Part shown: positions 6,951-14,341 of the stretch, piece after piece
Layout of the letters: the number at the start of each line of letters is the position of its first letter
How positions within the stretch are numbered: position 1 is the stretch's first letter
NCBI GenBank assembly: GCA_019415505.1
Contig: DXZC01000047.1
Coordinates: 1 to 15,617, forward strand
DNA length: 15,617 nt
Reading direction: 5' to 3'
DNA from: Peptococcaceae bacterium
GTDB lineage: Bacteria; Bacillota; Dehalobacteriia; UBA7702
The notes under the pieces: model-generated
What the model saw: only the letters and a program-made list of their open reading frames with translations
Database searches by the model: none
Told to the model about the DNA's origin: nothing
Translations under genes and position numbers: made by a program

Positions 6951-7952
6951 TTAACTGGAACTGGACGAGGAGGAGGCTGCCGTTGCTGCGGAGGTAGCGG
7001 CAATAGAGGCCACTATAGCAGCCTGGGTGGCCAGTACCAGAGCAGCGGAGCTAGCGGCGATAGTTAAGGACTGAGAATGAGCTTCCCCGGTTTCCTGACT
7101 CAGGCCCAACAAAGCCCCAGCAAACATCAAAATTTGGGTTCTAGACAAACTAAAGTGGCCGCAGCCCTTTTGCTGGCGTAAATAGGCCACAATCTCCCCT
7201 ATATCAGCGGCAATAGCTTGGGGGCTGGCGGCATAGAGGGCCAAAATACCCAGGGAGGGCAGCTCATAACTGGTACCATACTTCAGGCCCTGGTCCTTTA
7301 GGGCTTCATAAATATCCACAACCCTCTGGCATTTAAGCTCCGGCCGGCTGGGGTCTAAAGCCAAAATATAGCTCAAGCCCAAGGCTGCGGTTTTCCGGGG
7401 GAATTGGGGCCTTAGTATTTCATAACACCGCTCGCTGTCATTTATAACTTCCTCCACTCCTAACTCTGTGGAGGCCAGAATAATAGCTGTACTATAATCC
7501 TTATCGCTTACCCGCAGACGGTGGTTTTCCCGCATGGCGTCATAAAACATTTTGCTGCGCCGGGCTATGGTAGGCAACCCCGCCGGTAATGAGGAATTGG
7601 CAGTGAGTAACGCTGGGAGAACCGAATACTGAGAACGGCGGAATCCCTGCTCCCGTAAGGCTTCCTCAAAGCGCAGAGCGTTTTTCAGCAGGGAGCTGCT
7701 ACTGCGTGAAGTAGCCAACACCGCCGCGGCAGGCAGGGAAAAGGTACCCCGGAATCGTGAGGTTATGCCGGTATTTTCCTTGAGTAAGGCGCGCATACTC
7801 CTAATTCGCTCCTCGGTAATATTGGTACCTTCCATGGTACAGAGTAACGCCGCAAGCCATTGGTTGAGGCCGTAATCCCACTTGGCGGCTTTTTTGATTA
7901 TTGCCCTATTTTTCAGAAGTGTTTGACAATTTTTTTTCGTAATACTATCCAT
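6951..7952 (-). CDS. DUF4003-family protein with Ala/Ser-rich tail
   Basis: The 333-residue, mostly helical protein matches what I recall of DUF4003. Repeated helical units have the pattern of ALLTAN, RSKMFYDAMRENH, DKDYSTAIILAS, LGLSYILALDP, VVDIYEALKDQGLK and LGILALYA. The family is common in Bacillota and has no established function. No signal peptide or catalytic motif is seen, so it is probably cytoplasmic. The last 40 or so residues switch to alanine and serine (AATSAATAASSSSSSS), a low-complexity tail with one hydrophobic stretch before it (about 298-320) that could be membrane-associated. The gene is 22 bases after the aminopeptidase gene and 17 before the SLH gene, so it is probably co-transcribed with them. 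Confidence 0.75.
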   Translation of the reverse strand: MDSITKKNCQTLLKNRAIIKKAAKWDYGLNQWLAALLCTMEGTNITEERIRSMRALLKENTGITSRFRGTFSLPAAAVLATSRSSSSLLKNALRFEEALREQGFRRSQYSVLPALLTANSSLPAGLPTIARRSKMFYDAMRENHRLRVSDKDYSTAIILASTELGVEEVINDSERCYEILRPQFPRKTAALGLSYILALDPSRPELKCQRVVDIYEALKDQGLKYGTSYELPSLGILALYAASPQAIAADIGEIVAYLRQQKGCGHFSLSRTQILMFAGALLGLSQETGEAHSQSLTIAASSAALVLATQAAIVASIAATSAATAASSSSSSS

Positions 7953-7974
7953 CTTTCACCATCCTTTTGCTATC

Positions 7975-9204
7975 TTAAAATGCCCAATTACCCTGGGTGA
8001 AGATTGGCACAGATTTACCATCCCTGGTATGCCCCGTAACATTCAGCGTGGGATCGCCAATCATAAAATCTACATGAATCAAAGAGTCGTTTATCCCGCC
8101 AGCCACAACCTCCGGCCAGGACATAGACTGGTAATCGGGGAGGGCCATGGAAAAGCCCCGACCCAAAGCCACATGGCAGCTAGCGTTTTCATCAAATAAA
8201 GTTTCATAGAATAACAGGCCGGACTGGGCTATAGGCGAGGTTACCGGCACCAGAGCCAATTCACCAATATAAGCTGCTCCCTCGTCGGTGGCCAGCATTT
8301 CCCGTAACAGCTTTTCCCCCTTAGCTGCGGTGCAGTCCACTGCTTTACCGTCCTTAAAGGTCAGAGAAAAATCTTCAATTAGCTGGCCCTGGTAGGATAA
8401 GGGCTTAGTGGCGTAAAGTATACCCTCGGCCTTGCCCTTTAAGGGGGTGGTAAATACCTCCTCCGTGGGCATATTGGGATTAAAGACGACGCCGTCCAGG
8501 GTGGCTTCAGAGCCGCCCAGCCACTGGCCGCCGTCAATCAGCCAAGCCTTAAAGTCCGTACCGCGATCGGAGGTATAGTGTAAATAGTCAAAATTATAAT
8601 CTGTCAACCAACTGGTTTTAGCCTGGAAATTGGCGTTATGCTCTGCCCAAGCCTGAATAGGGTCGTTTTGGGGGGTCAGGTGTACGGTGCTTAAAATAGC
8701 GTCCCCCAGCTTTTTCACAGCCACAGGGGCCCTATCCTCAGGGAACACCTTTTTGGCCCATTGGGTGGAAGGGGCCGCCACAATAGTCCACTGGTATTTA
8801 TTTTCCCTTGCGTCCCGGTATTTTTTGACAGCCTGTTTACGGGCGGCAAAGGAACGCTGGAGCTTTTCCTGGTCCACGCCGTTAAGACCGTCGGGGTCGT
8901 CGGAGAGCACATAAATTAGGGCTGGCAGTTCCGCCAACATATATTCCTCCTTGGCCAACTCCCAAGGGGTTACCTGGGAAAGCTGCTCCAAGGTTTGGTA
9001 ATTTTGGTCTAGCTTGTCAGTTTCCTGATATTGCCACTGAATTTCCACCCATTTGGCCCCAGCCTTATAGGCTGCCTCCGTGAGGAGCGCCGCGAATTTG
9101 CCCTGGTCTATACTACAGCGCAAAACTACCCCTTGACCTTTTTGAACGTTAACGCCAACTTTAACCACTAATTCCGCGTATTTTTTCAAGAGTCTTTTAT
9201 TCAT
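7975..9204 (-). CDS. M29-family metallo-aminopeptidase
   Basis: The 409-residue length is typical for the AmpS/PepS/aminopeptidase T family (MEROPS M29), cytoplasmic exopeptidases that remove N-terminal residues using two metal ions. The family metal ligands are all present: Glu249 in NPNMPTEEVFTTP, Glu315 in GELALVP, His344 in SCHVALG, and His377 and Asp379 in LIHVDFMIG. The N-terminal ELVVKVGVNVQKGQGVVLR is also typical. The start codon has a modest ribosome binding site (AGGAG about 12 bases away, with CAGGTA adjacent). It is 15 bases after the Crp/Fnr gene and 22 before DUF4003. Peptide scavenging in an amino-acid-using anaerobe would fit, but that is inference. Confidence 0.93.
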   Translation of the reverse strand: MNKRLLKKYAELVVKVGVNVQKGQGVVLRCSIDQGKFAALLTEAAYKAGAKWVEIQWQYQETDKLDQNYQTLEQLSQVTPWELAKEEYMLAELPALIYVLSDDPDGLNGVDQEKLQRSFAARKQAVKKYRDARENKYQWTIVAAPSTQWAKKVFPEDRAPVAVKKLGDAILSTVHLTPQNDPIQAWAEHNANFQAKTSWLTDYNFDYLHYTSDRGTDFKAWLIDGGQWLGGSEATLDGVVFNPNMPTEEVFTTPLKGKAEGILYATKPLSYQGQLIEDFSLTFKDGKAVDCTAAKGEKLLREMLATDEGAAYIGELALVPVTSPIAQSGLLFYETLFDENASCHVALGRGFSMALPDYQSMSWPEVVAGGINDSLIHVDFMIGDPTLNVTGHTRDGKSVPIFTQGNWAF

Positions 9205-9219
9205 TACCTGCTTTATCTC

Positions 9220-9891
9220 CTATCTAGTATTTTCCTTTAGCTTCTCCAGGTCGAGGATCTTAAATGTACTGCGGTAATAGTCAATTATTCCCTCATGCTT
9301 TAAGGCCACCAGCTCACGGGATAAAGAGGGCCGCTGCACATCAAAGTAAGCCGCCATTTCCTCCCGGTTTAAGGCAATATTAAAGGTGGCGTTCCGGTTG
9401 TGAGCCAAATATTCCTCCCAGAGGTAAATGGCTATTTTTTTCCGCAAACCCTTAGCAGTCAAATAGGTTATCTTTTTTTCCAATAGATTAGCCTGGTCAG
9501 CCAAAAGGCCGAGCATATTCCGTATTAGGCCCTGGTGAGCGGGGCATACCTTGGAACAGGGGCGGTAGAAAAGCCCCTGGTCTATATACATAACCTTAAC
9601 GGCGGAGCTGGCCACCAACTGAAAGCCGTTGCTGGCCTCCTGGCCAAAAATAACCTGTTCACCATAGGTTTCACCCTGGTTCAAGGCCCCTACCCGGCTG
9701 CGGTTGCCCTCATAATCCTCCTTATAAAGCTCCGCCTCCCCTTCCAGCAGCAGAAGCAGGCAAGCAGTTTCCTCCCCCTGGTCCAGGATTATTTGGCCGG
9801 GGCGGAAGGTCTTTACAGTAGGCTGAGCGCAGTTAATAAAGGTGGCAATATCATCTTCCGTCATGGCTGCGAATAATTTATTTTGCAGCAT
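9220..9891 (-). CDS. HcpR-like Crp/Fnr-family transcription regulator
   Basis: The 223-residue protein has an N-terminal cyclic-nucleotide-binding-like beta barrel (PGQIILDQGEETACLLLLLEG, then GETYGE) and a long dimer helix. The C-terminal winged helix has its recognition region at REEMAAYFDVQRPSLSRELVALK (about residues 177-199). Two cysteines in PCSKVCPAH (112 and 116) precede the dimer helix, a pattern I associate with clostridial regulators of hcp. I chose ATG 9891 because AAAGGA sits seven bases upstream. The longer frame from a TTG at 9954 would run through the palindrome at 9921-9936, and the ATG at 9909 has no ribosome binding site. The gene is divergent from hcp, so control of hcp in response to nitric oxide or redox state is likely. 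The effector is unknown. Confidence 0.82.
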   Translation of the reverse strand: MLQNKLFAAMTEDDIATFINCAQPTVKTFRPGQIILDQGEETACLLLLLEGEAELYKEDYEGNRSRVGALNQGETYGEQVIFGQEASNGFQLVASSAVKVMYIDQGLFYRPCSKVCPAHQGLIRNMLGLLADQANLLEKKITYLTAKGLRKKIAIYLWEEYLAHNRNATFNIALNREEMAAYFDVQRPSLSRELVALKHEGIIDYYRSTFKILDLEKLKENTR

Positions 9892-9920
9892 TATCTTTTC
9901 CTTTGTCATGATTATCACTT

Positions 9921-9936
9921 GGTAACTTATGTTACC
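9921..9936. promoter_or_regulatory. Crp/Fnr-type operator between regulator and hcp
   Basis: GGTAAC-TTAT-GTTACC is a perfect palindrome of six-base arms with a four-base spacer, the geometry of Crp/Fnr sites. It lies between the divergent regulator and hcp. Its centre (9928.5) is 41.5 bases upstream of the start of transcription predicted from TATACT at 9958-9963, the class II activator position. On the minus strand it lies just upstream of a GATAAT box (9911-9916), so self-repression is also possible. Confidence 0.72.
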
Positions 9937-9957
9937 GCCTTTCCTCTCGTTCAATAA

Positions 9958-9963
9958 TATACT
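9958..9963 (+). promoter_or_regulatory. Predicted -10 box of the hcp promoter
   Basis: TATACT is a good -10 box. No -35 consensus lies 17 bases upstream (CCGCCT), which is typical of promoters that need an activator; the operator at 9921-9936 fills this role. An alternative -10 is TAATAT at 9955-9960, which would move the operator centre to -38.5. Confidence 0.5.
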
Positions 9964-10027
9964 AAATATTAGAAAAAAGCAACCACGGATAAGGAGTTAA
10001 CCTATAAATAAACGGGAGGTAATAATT

Positions 10028-11578
10028 ATGACCATGTTTTGCAACCAATGTGAAGAAACAGCCCAGGGTATAGCCTGCACCCAACGGGGCGTTTGCGGTA
10101 AAACAGCCGCTACCGCCCAGTTACAAGATGAAATAATCGCCGCTCTCATAAATCTGGCCAGCTTTAAGCCGCAAACAACTCAAGAGGAGGACGATCTAAT
10201 CACAGAGGGCCTTTTCCTGACTCTGACCAATGTGAATTTTGACGATGAAGCCCTCGCAGCCCATTTAAAGGCGCTGGAAAGCCTAGTGCCCCAAACCGGA
10301 CGAAGCTTTACCGCCGCCCAGCTCTGGCAAGGTCCGGAAGATGTGCGCTCCCTCAGAACCACCCTGTTGTTGGGCCTCAAGGGCGTGGCCGCTTACTATC
10401 ACCACGCCAAGGTCTTAGGCTACAAGGACCAAGCCATCAGCGACTGGCTGCGCCAGGCCCTGGCAGCTCTAGGCCAAGAACATACCGTGGCAGAATGGCT
10501 GGAGCTATTGCTGGCCTGCGGCAAAATAAATTACCAGACCATGGCCCTGCTGGATAAAGCCAATACGGCAACCTATGGCAACCCCATACCCACTGAAGTG
10601 CCCTTTAAAATTGAGGCCGGGCCTTTTATCGTCGTCACAGGCCACGACCTCAAGGATTTGGCGCAAATTTTAGAACAAACCCAGGGCCGGGGCGTGAAAA
10701 TCTACACCCATAGCGACCTGCTACCAGCCCACGGCTATCCCCAATTAAAAAAATACCCGCATTTTAAAGGTAATTTTGGCACTACCTGGTGCAACCAACG
10801 CCAGGAATTTGACAATATTCCCGCCCCCATCCTTTACACCCCCAACTGTATAAAAAACCCCAAGAAAAGCTATTTAGACCAAATTTTTACCACCTCAGTG
10901 GTGGGCTACCCCCGTACCCGCCACATAGCAACCAAGGCCGACGGTAGCAAGGACTTTGCGCCAATTATCGCCAAAGCCCTGGAACTGGGGGGCTATCCTA
11001 CCGACCAGCTTAAAACCGGTCTCAACGGCGGCGCCACAGCCACCACCGGCTATGGCCGCCAAACAGTGCTGGACGTGGCGGACCAGGTTGTAGACGCTGT
11101 GCAAAAGGGTGCAATCAAACACTTTTTCCTGGTGGGAGGGTGCGACGGCCATGCCAATACCCGGCAATACTACACTGAATTTGTTCGGCAGACCCCGGCT
11201 GACTCCCTGATTCTCACCCTGGCCTGTGGCAAATTCCGCTTTAACGACCTGGACTTAGGGAAAATCGGCCCCTTCCCCCGGCTCCTGGATATGGGCCAAT
11301 GCAACGACGCTTACGGCGCTATTCAGGTGGCTCTGGCCCTGGCTGAGGCCTTCAACCGCGGCGTTAACGAATTGCCCCTGACCCTGGTTCTCTCCTGGTA
11401 CGAGCAAAAGGCTGTGGCTATTGTCCTCACCTTATTATCTCTGGGGGTAAAAAATATTTATGTTGGCCCCACGGTACCGGCCTTCTTCTCCCCCCAGGTG
11501 TTAAAAATTTTGGTGGACCAATTCGGCATTACCCCGGTATCCCAACCCCAAGAAGATTTAGCTAAAATGTTAAAGTAA
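10028..11578 (+). CDS. hcp: Hybrid cluster protein (Hcp, class I)
   Basis: The 516-residue cytoplasmic iron-sulfur protein reduces nitric oxide to nitrous oxide and was once called hydroxylamine reductase. The N-terminal cluster cysteines are C5, C8, C17 and C23. The spacing (2, 8, 5) is that of the short class I form from strict anaerobes. Hybrid-cluster ligands are seen at H206 (GHDL), C274 (PNC), C372 (GGCDG, the persulfide cysteine), C400 (ACGKFRFN), C425 (GQCNDAY), E459 and K461 (WYEQK). The remaining ligand, a glutamate in the usual THGEMLPAH, is aspartate here (D230 in THSDLLPAH; GAC at 10715-10717). GGGAGGT is seven bases before the ATG. The gene is divergent from its likely regulator. 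Confidence 0.97.
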   Translation: MTMFCNQCEETAQGIACTQRGVCGKTAATAQLQDEIIAALINLASFKPQTTQEEDDLITEGLFLTLTNVNFDDEALAAHLKALESLVPQTGRSFTAAQLWQGPEDVRSLRTTLLLGLKGVAAYYHHAKVLGYKDQAISDWLRQALAALGQEHTVAEWLELLLACGKINYQTMALLDKANTATYGNPIPTEVPFKIEAGPFIVVTGHDLKDLAQILEQTQGRGVKIYTHSDLLPAHGYPQLKKYPHFKGNFGTTWCNQRQEFDNIPAPILYTPNCIKNPKKSYLDQIFTTSVVGYPRTRHIATKADGSKDFAPIIAKALELGGYPTDQLKTGLNGGATATTGYGRQTVLDVADQVVDAVQKGAIKHFFLVGGCDGHANTRQYYTEFVRQTPADSLILTLACGKFRFNDLDLGKIGPFPRLLDMGQCNDAYGAIQVALALAEAFNRGVNELPLTLVLSWYEQKAVAIVLTLLSLGVKNIYVGPTVPAFFSPQVLKILVDQFGITPVSQPQEDLAKMLK

Positions 11579-11681
11579 ATTGAAAAATATACTAAGTCAC
11601 TAACACGAAAAAAGATAAGCATTGGCTATACCATAAACCAATAAAAAGAGAGTTAAGACATCTAGCAAAGGAGGCGTTGAT

Positions 11682-12707
11682 ATGAACCGCCATAACTTGC
11701 CCGGCCAGGGCCTCACCACAGCTATGGGCATTATGCCCCACACTGATTTACAAGCTGCCCTGCAAATAGCTTTGTCTCTGGATATTCCCTTTTGGCCCCA
11801 GCTGCCCAGAATGAGCTATTATGAGGATATGTACGCTCAAGCCTCGGAAAAGTTTCCCGGCCTCACAGTGGATACGGCACAGGAGCGCATAGCCTTTGAT
11901 ACAGCAAAGTTTTATGAAGAACTGCCCCTCTACTTTCAGGAATGTGAAACCCCTGGTTTTTATGAATTATCGCCCCAATATTCACTGGCCTTTCAAGGTT
12001 TTTTAAGCCAAAACTTGGAGAATTATCCCGTTATCCGCGGCCAAAACGTGGGCCCCGTCAGCTTTGGCTTTAAAATAACCGATGAAAACCGCCGGCCCAT
12101 TCTCTATAATGATGAAATCAGGGAATTTCTCTTCGATTTTATCGCTGCCAAAACCAACGCCCAGTATCAGCAGTTACAAGCCAAACACCCCCAAGCCCTC
12201 GTCTGGCTGGATGAACCCGGCTTGCAAATGCTTTTTAGCTCCTATACCGGCTATACCACCACAGCTGCGGCCAGGGATTACCGCGAGTTTTTAGACAAGT
12301 TGGCAGGCCCCAAGGGAGTACACCTGTGCGGTAACATTGACTGGTCCTTTCTCCTCACAGATTTAGACCTGGATATTCTCTCCTTGGACAGCTACAGCGT
12401 AGGCCATATTTTTACCCGCTACAAGGACGAGGTTGTGGCCTTCCTCCGCAAAGGCGGCATAATAGCCTGGGGCATAACCCCTACCCTCACTGAGGAAATT
12501 GCCGAAGAAACCGAGGATAAACTGGTAAAACGCCTGCAAGATATGTTTTCCTACCTAACAGCCCAGGGTATTTCCCTGGCGGACATTTTGGAGCGCTCCT
12601 GGTTTGCCCCCTCCCGCTGCTGCCTGGTTAATCCCGACCGCACTAAATCTGTGGAGCAGAGTTTGGCCCTGCTCAAAAATGTGGCCCGACGCATCGTAAA
12701 CGGCTAA
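11682..12707 (+). CDS. MetE/UroD-fold methyltransferase-like protein
   Basis: The 341-residue protein resembles the catalytic half of cobalamin-independent methionine synthase (COG0620) and uroporphyrinogen-decarboxylase-fold proteins. The opening GQGLTTAMGIMPHTDLQAA and IPFWPQLPRMSYYEDMY are typical of a stand-alone clostridial and deltaproteobacterial branch. Putative zinc ligands are H214 and C216 (HLCGN), D236 (LSLDSYS, where MetE has a glutamate in ITIETSR), and C313 or C314 (SRCCLVNPDR). Also visible is LVWLDEPGL (173-181). It lacks the N-terminal MetE folate domain, so a folate-independent or corrinoid-dependent methyl transfer is possible; the substrate is unknown. AAAGGAGG is seven bases before the ATG. 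It lies 103 bases after hcp with no strong terminator between, so co-transcription is possible. Confidence 0.78.
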   Translation: MNRHNLPGQGLTTAMGIMPHTDLQAALQIALSLDIPFWPQLPRMSYYEDMYAQASEKFPGLTVDTAQERIAFDTAKFYEELPLYFQECETPGFYELSPQYSLAFQGFLSQNLENYPVIRGQNVGPVSFGFKITDENRRPILYNDEIREFLFDFIAAKTNAQYQQLQAKHPQALVWLDEPGLQMLFSSYTGYTTTAAARDYREFLDKLAGPKGVHLCGNIDWSFLLTDLDLDILSLDSYSVGHIFTRYKDEVVAFLRKGGIIAWGITPTLTEEIAEETEDKLVKRLQDMFSYLTAQGISLADILERSWFAPSRCCLVNPDRTKSVEQSLALLKNVARRIVNG

Positions 12708-12730
12708 AATATGGTAAGGGACTTCAGCAT

Positions 12731-12763
12731 GGTAAGATACTATATATTCCATAGTGTAATACC
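12731..12763 (+). terminator. Hairpin after the MetE-like gene
   Basis: GGTA (12731-12734) pairs with TACC (12760-12763), and ACTAT (12739-12743) with ATAGT (12751-12755). No T-tract follows, so this may be an RNA-stabilising hairpin and not a terminator. Confidence 0.3.
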
Positions 12764-12802
12764 AACAATTCGGCCAGACTTGACACGAATAGTAATATTG
12801 CT

Positions 12803-12955
12803 CCTAGAAACGTTAATTATAGAAACAATAATTCTAGGTTCGGATTGAGTAACATGAGAAAATCCGGCAAGAGACTTCAGGAAAATCCGCCCCAACCAGA
12901 CCGCAGCCGCCTGCTAGCTGGGAAAATACGTCTTACCGAATTTAAGCAGGTTTTA
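12803..12955 (+). repeat. RNA-like repeat, copy 1
   Basis: This copy has CCTAGAAA (12803-12810), a 15-base variable middle, then CAATAATTCTAGG (12826-12838) whose TTCTAGG pairs with CCTAGAA. About 67 bases from 12826 match copy 2 at roughly 80% identity with one gap, including AAGAGACTTC and the conserved ATCCGCCCC. A GGAAAATCC-type motif occurs twice inside it. It ends in a terminator-like CCTGCT/AGCAGG hairpin (12910-12915, 12945-12950) followed by TTTT. The strand shown assumes transcription toward that T-tract. Confidence 0.6.
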
Positions 12956-12999
12956 ACAGGTTTATCTAAGGAACTGTTTTAAGACACTATATAAATTGC

Positions 13000-13040
13000 C
13001 AAAACGGCTGCTGGGATTACCTGTCCCAGCGGCCGTTTTG
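13000..13040. terminator. Bidirectional 17-bp terminator
   Basis: CAAAACGGC-T-GCTGGGA (13000-13016) pairs with TCCCAGC-G-GCCGTTTTG (13024-13040), a 17-bp stem with one G-T wobble and a seven-base loop. The AAAA and TTTT at the stem base let it act on both strands. It separates the two RNA-like repeats. Confidence 0.82.
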
Positions 13041-13060
13041 CTCTGCGCTATCCTGAAACG

Positions 13061-13235
13061 CCTAGAAAGCCACGACAACATAGGTTTTGTCGGACGCTAC
13101 ATAGTGGGGCCAATAATTCTAGGTTCAGAACAAGTAACACGAGGGAAGTCCAACAAGAGACTTCTGCAAAGTCCGCCCCAGCCAAGCAGCAACGGCGTAC
13201 AACAGGAAAAAATTCATAGTTATTCACTATGGCCG
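13061..13235 (+). repeat. RNA-like repeat, copy 2
   Basis: This copy has CCTAGAAA (13061-13068), a variable middle with its own hairpin CGACAA/TTGTCG (13073-13078, 13087-13092), then CAATAATTCTAGG (13111-13123) closing the outer stem with CCTAGAA. The downstream core again contains AAGAGACTTC and GTCCGCCCC. Here the paired motif is AAGTCC, where copy 1 has AAATCC, at both internal positions. A CATAGT/ACTATG hairpin (13215-13220, 13226-13231) ends the similarity. Similarity beyond about 13190 is weak. Confidence 0.6.
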
Positions 13236-13240
13236 CAATA

Positions 13241-13680
13241 GTTAAGTAAACGGTAAAATACCAGTATGTAATCCCTGTAACCAATGACCTTTTTAACAAC
13301 AACCAGCCTCATTTAGCGAAAACTATACTTTTTAGGGATAATCCTCCTTGTAATGAGCTAATGGCTTTTATATGCAATAACTTTGTAATACTGCCCTATC
13401 TCATTTTTGCTGAGAAGGGCCGACCCCGGCGGCACTAAACAATTTGCTAAAAACAGGAGTTAAAGGCGGCATAGTTAACCTTACCCACAAGTTCAAAGGT
13501 TTTAGGATATAATGAGGTAAAGCGTCATTTCCAGTAACCCGGAGAGTATGTCCTCTGACAATCGTCAATAAGCGGTAAAACGAGAAACGACATAGCATTG
13601 AGCTACGCCGTTTTCCCAAGTATTCAACTATCGCTTTATATTCCTGATATCCGTGTCCCGGAAATAATGCCGCTATTTAA
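13241..13680. other. Gene-free spacer before the ABC operon
   Basis: No supported gene is present. Open frames on the minus strand here (for example 13401-13619) lack ribosome binding sites and recognisable sequence. A minus-strand AAGGAGG lies at about 13346-13352 but has no start codon at the right distance. No clear structured element is seen apart from the terminator at the right edge. Confidence 0.4.
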
Positions 13681-13686
13681 TAAGGG

Positions 13687-13705
13687 CCGCCCCTGGGGCG
13701 GTTTT
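13687..13705 (+). terminator. GC-rich terminator at the end of the ABC operon
   Basis: CCGCCCC (13687-13693) and GGGGCGG (13695-13701) form a tight palindromic hairpin followed on the plus strand by TTTTACTTT. It lies eight bases past the permease stop on the minus strand, where its T-tract is poor. It therefore ends plus-strand transcripts best and the operon only weakly. Confidence 0.6.
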
Positions 13706-13708
13706 ACT

Positions 13709-14341
13709 TTACAGCTCCCGGCTTTTATAAAATCCCAGGGAAATAAAATAGGAAGCAAGGTAAATTCCCAAGCAGGCCAAAGGTAAAAGCCACAAGGGAT
13801 AGGAGGAAATCAGATTAACTAGGCGGTGGTAATCAATAATATCTAAATACATAGCGCCAAAAATCACCACAAAGAACAAGGCTATCAGCGCCAAATACCA
13901 CATTCTGCTCTTTGCCACACCCACCTTAAAGCAGATTGGAAAGTTAAGGGCTAAAAAGAGACTGGCTATACATAACACCATTAAAAGATTTATCATATTA
14001 TCTTGCAGACCCCAGGAGGAGCCCTTAAAGACGGCAATAACATAGCTCAGCAAAAGAAAGCAGGCTGCTGTAAAAACCATGCCGAATAAAGCCAGAAGAT
14101 AGCGGGAGGCTACCAGCTCCCAGCGGGTAACAGGCATGGTAATAGCATAACGGTCCCACTTTGCTACCTCATCAATGCCCATAGTAGTTAAGGGCAGCAT
14201 GGCCACATAAATTATTGTAATCACAGAAAAAAAGTAATTAGAGGTAATAACGCCCAACAGTAAAAATAAAACGCACAATACCAGCATATTGCGGGAATCC
14301 CGCCAAATTAAAATTAAATCTTTATAAAGTAAGCCCTTCAT
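13709..14341 (-). CDS. ABC-2 family transporter permease
   Basis: The 210-residue integral membrane protein has about six hydrophobic segments, at roughly residues 18-35, 37-55, 80-105, 115-135, 145-165 and 180-200. It has the opening MKGLLYKDLILIWRDSR and the loop WDRYAITMPVTRWELVASRYLL typical of the ABC2_membrane_5 group found with YtrA-type regulators. The ATG overlaps the ATPase stop codon (ATGA at 14338-14341), so translation is coupled. It forms the membrane half of the exporter with the ATPase; the cargo is unknown. Related systems export small peptides or answer cell-wall antibiotics, and nothing here decides which. Confidence 0.88.
   Translation of the reverse strand: MKGLLYKDLILIWRDSRNMLVLCVLFLLLGVITSNYFFSVITIIYVAMLPLTTMGIDEVAKWDRYAITMPVTRWELVASRYLLALFGMVFTAACFLLLSYVIAVFKGSSWGLQDNMINLLMVLCIASLFLALNFPICFKVGVAKSRMWYLALIALFFVVIFGAMYLDIIDYHRLVNLISSYPLWLLPLACLGIYLASYFISLGFYKSREL

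Noticed and set aside
9892..9954. N-terminal extension of the Crp/Fnr regulator from a TTG at 9954
   Set aside because: It would run through the perfect operator palindrome, has a poor start codon, and the ATG at 9891 has a proper ribosome binding site and fits the usual family start.
12996..13302. Overlapping frames on both strands across the terminator and repeat copy 2
   Set aside because: Both cross the 17-bp terminator or the RNA-like repeat, lack ribosome binding sites, and read as random sequence.
13401..13619. 72-codon minus-strand frame
   Set aside because: No ribosome binding site, no family resemblance, and no conserved context.
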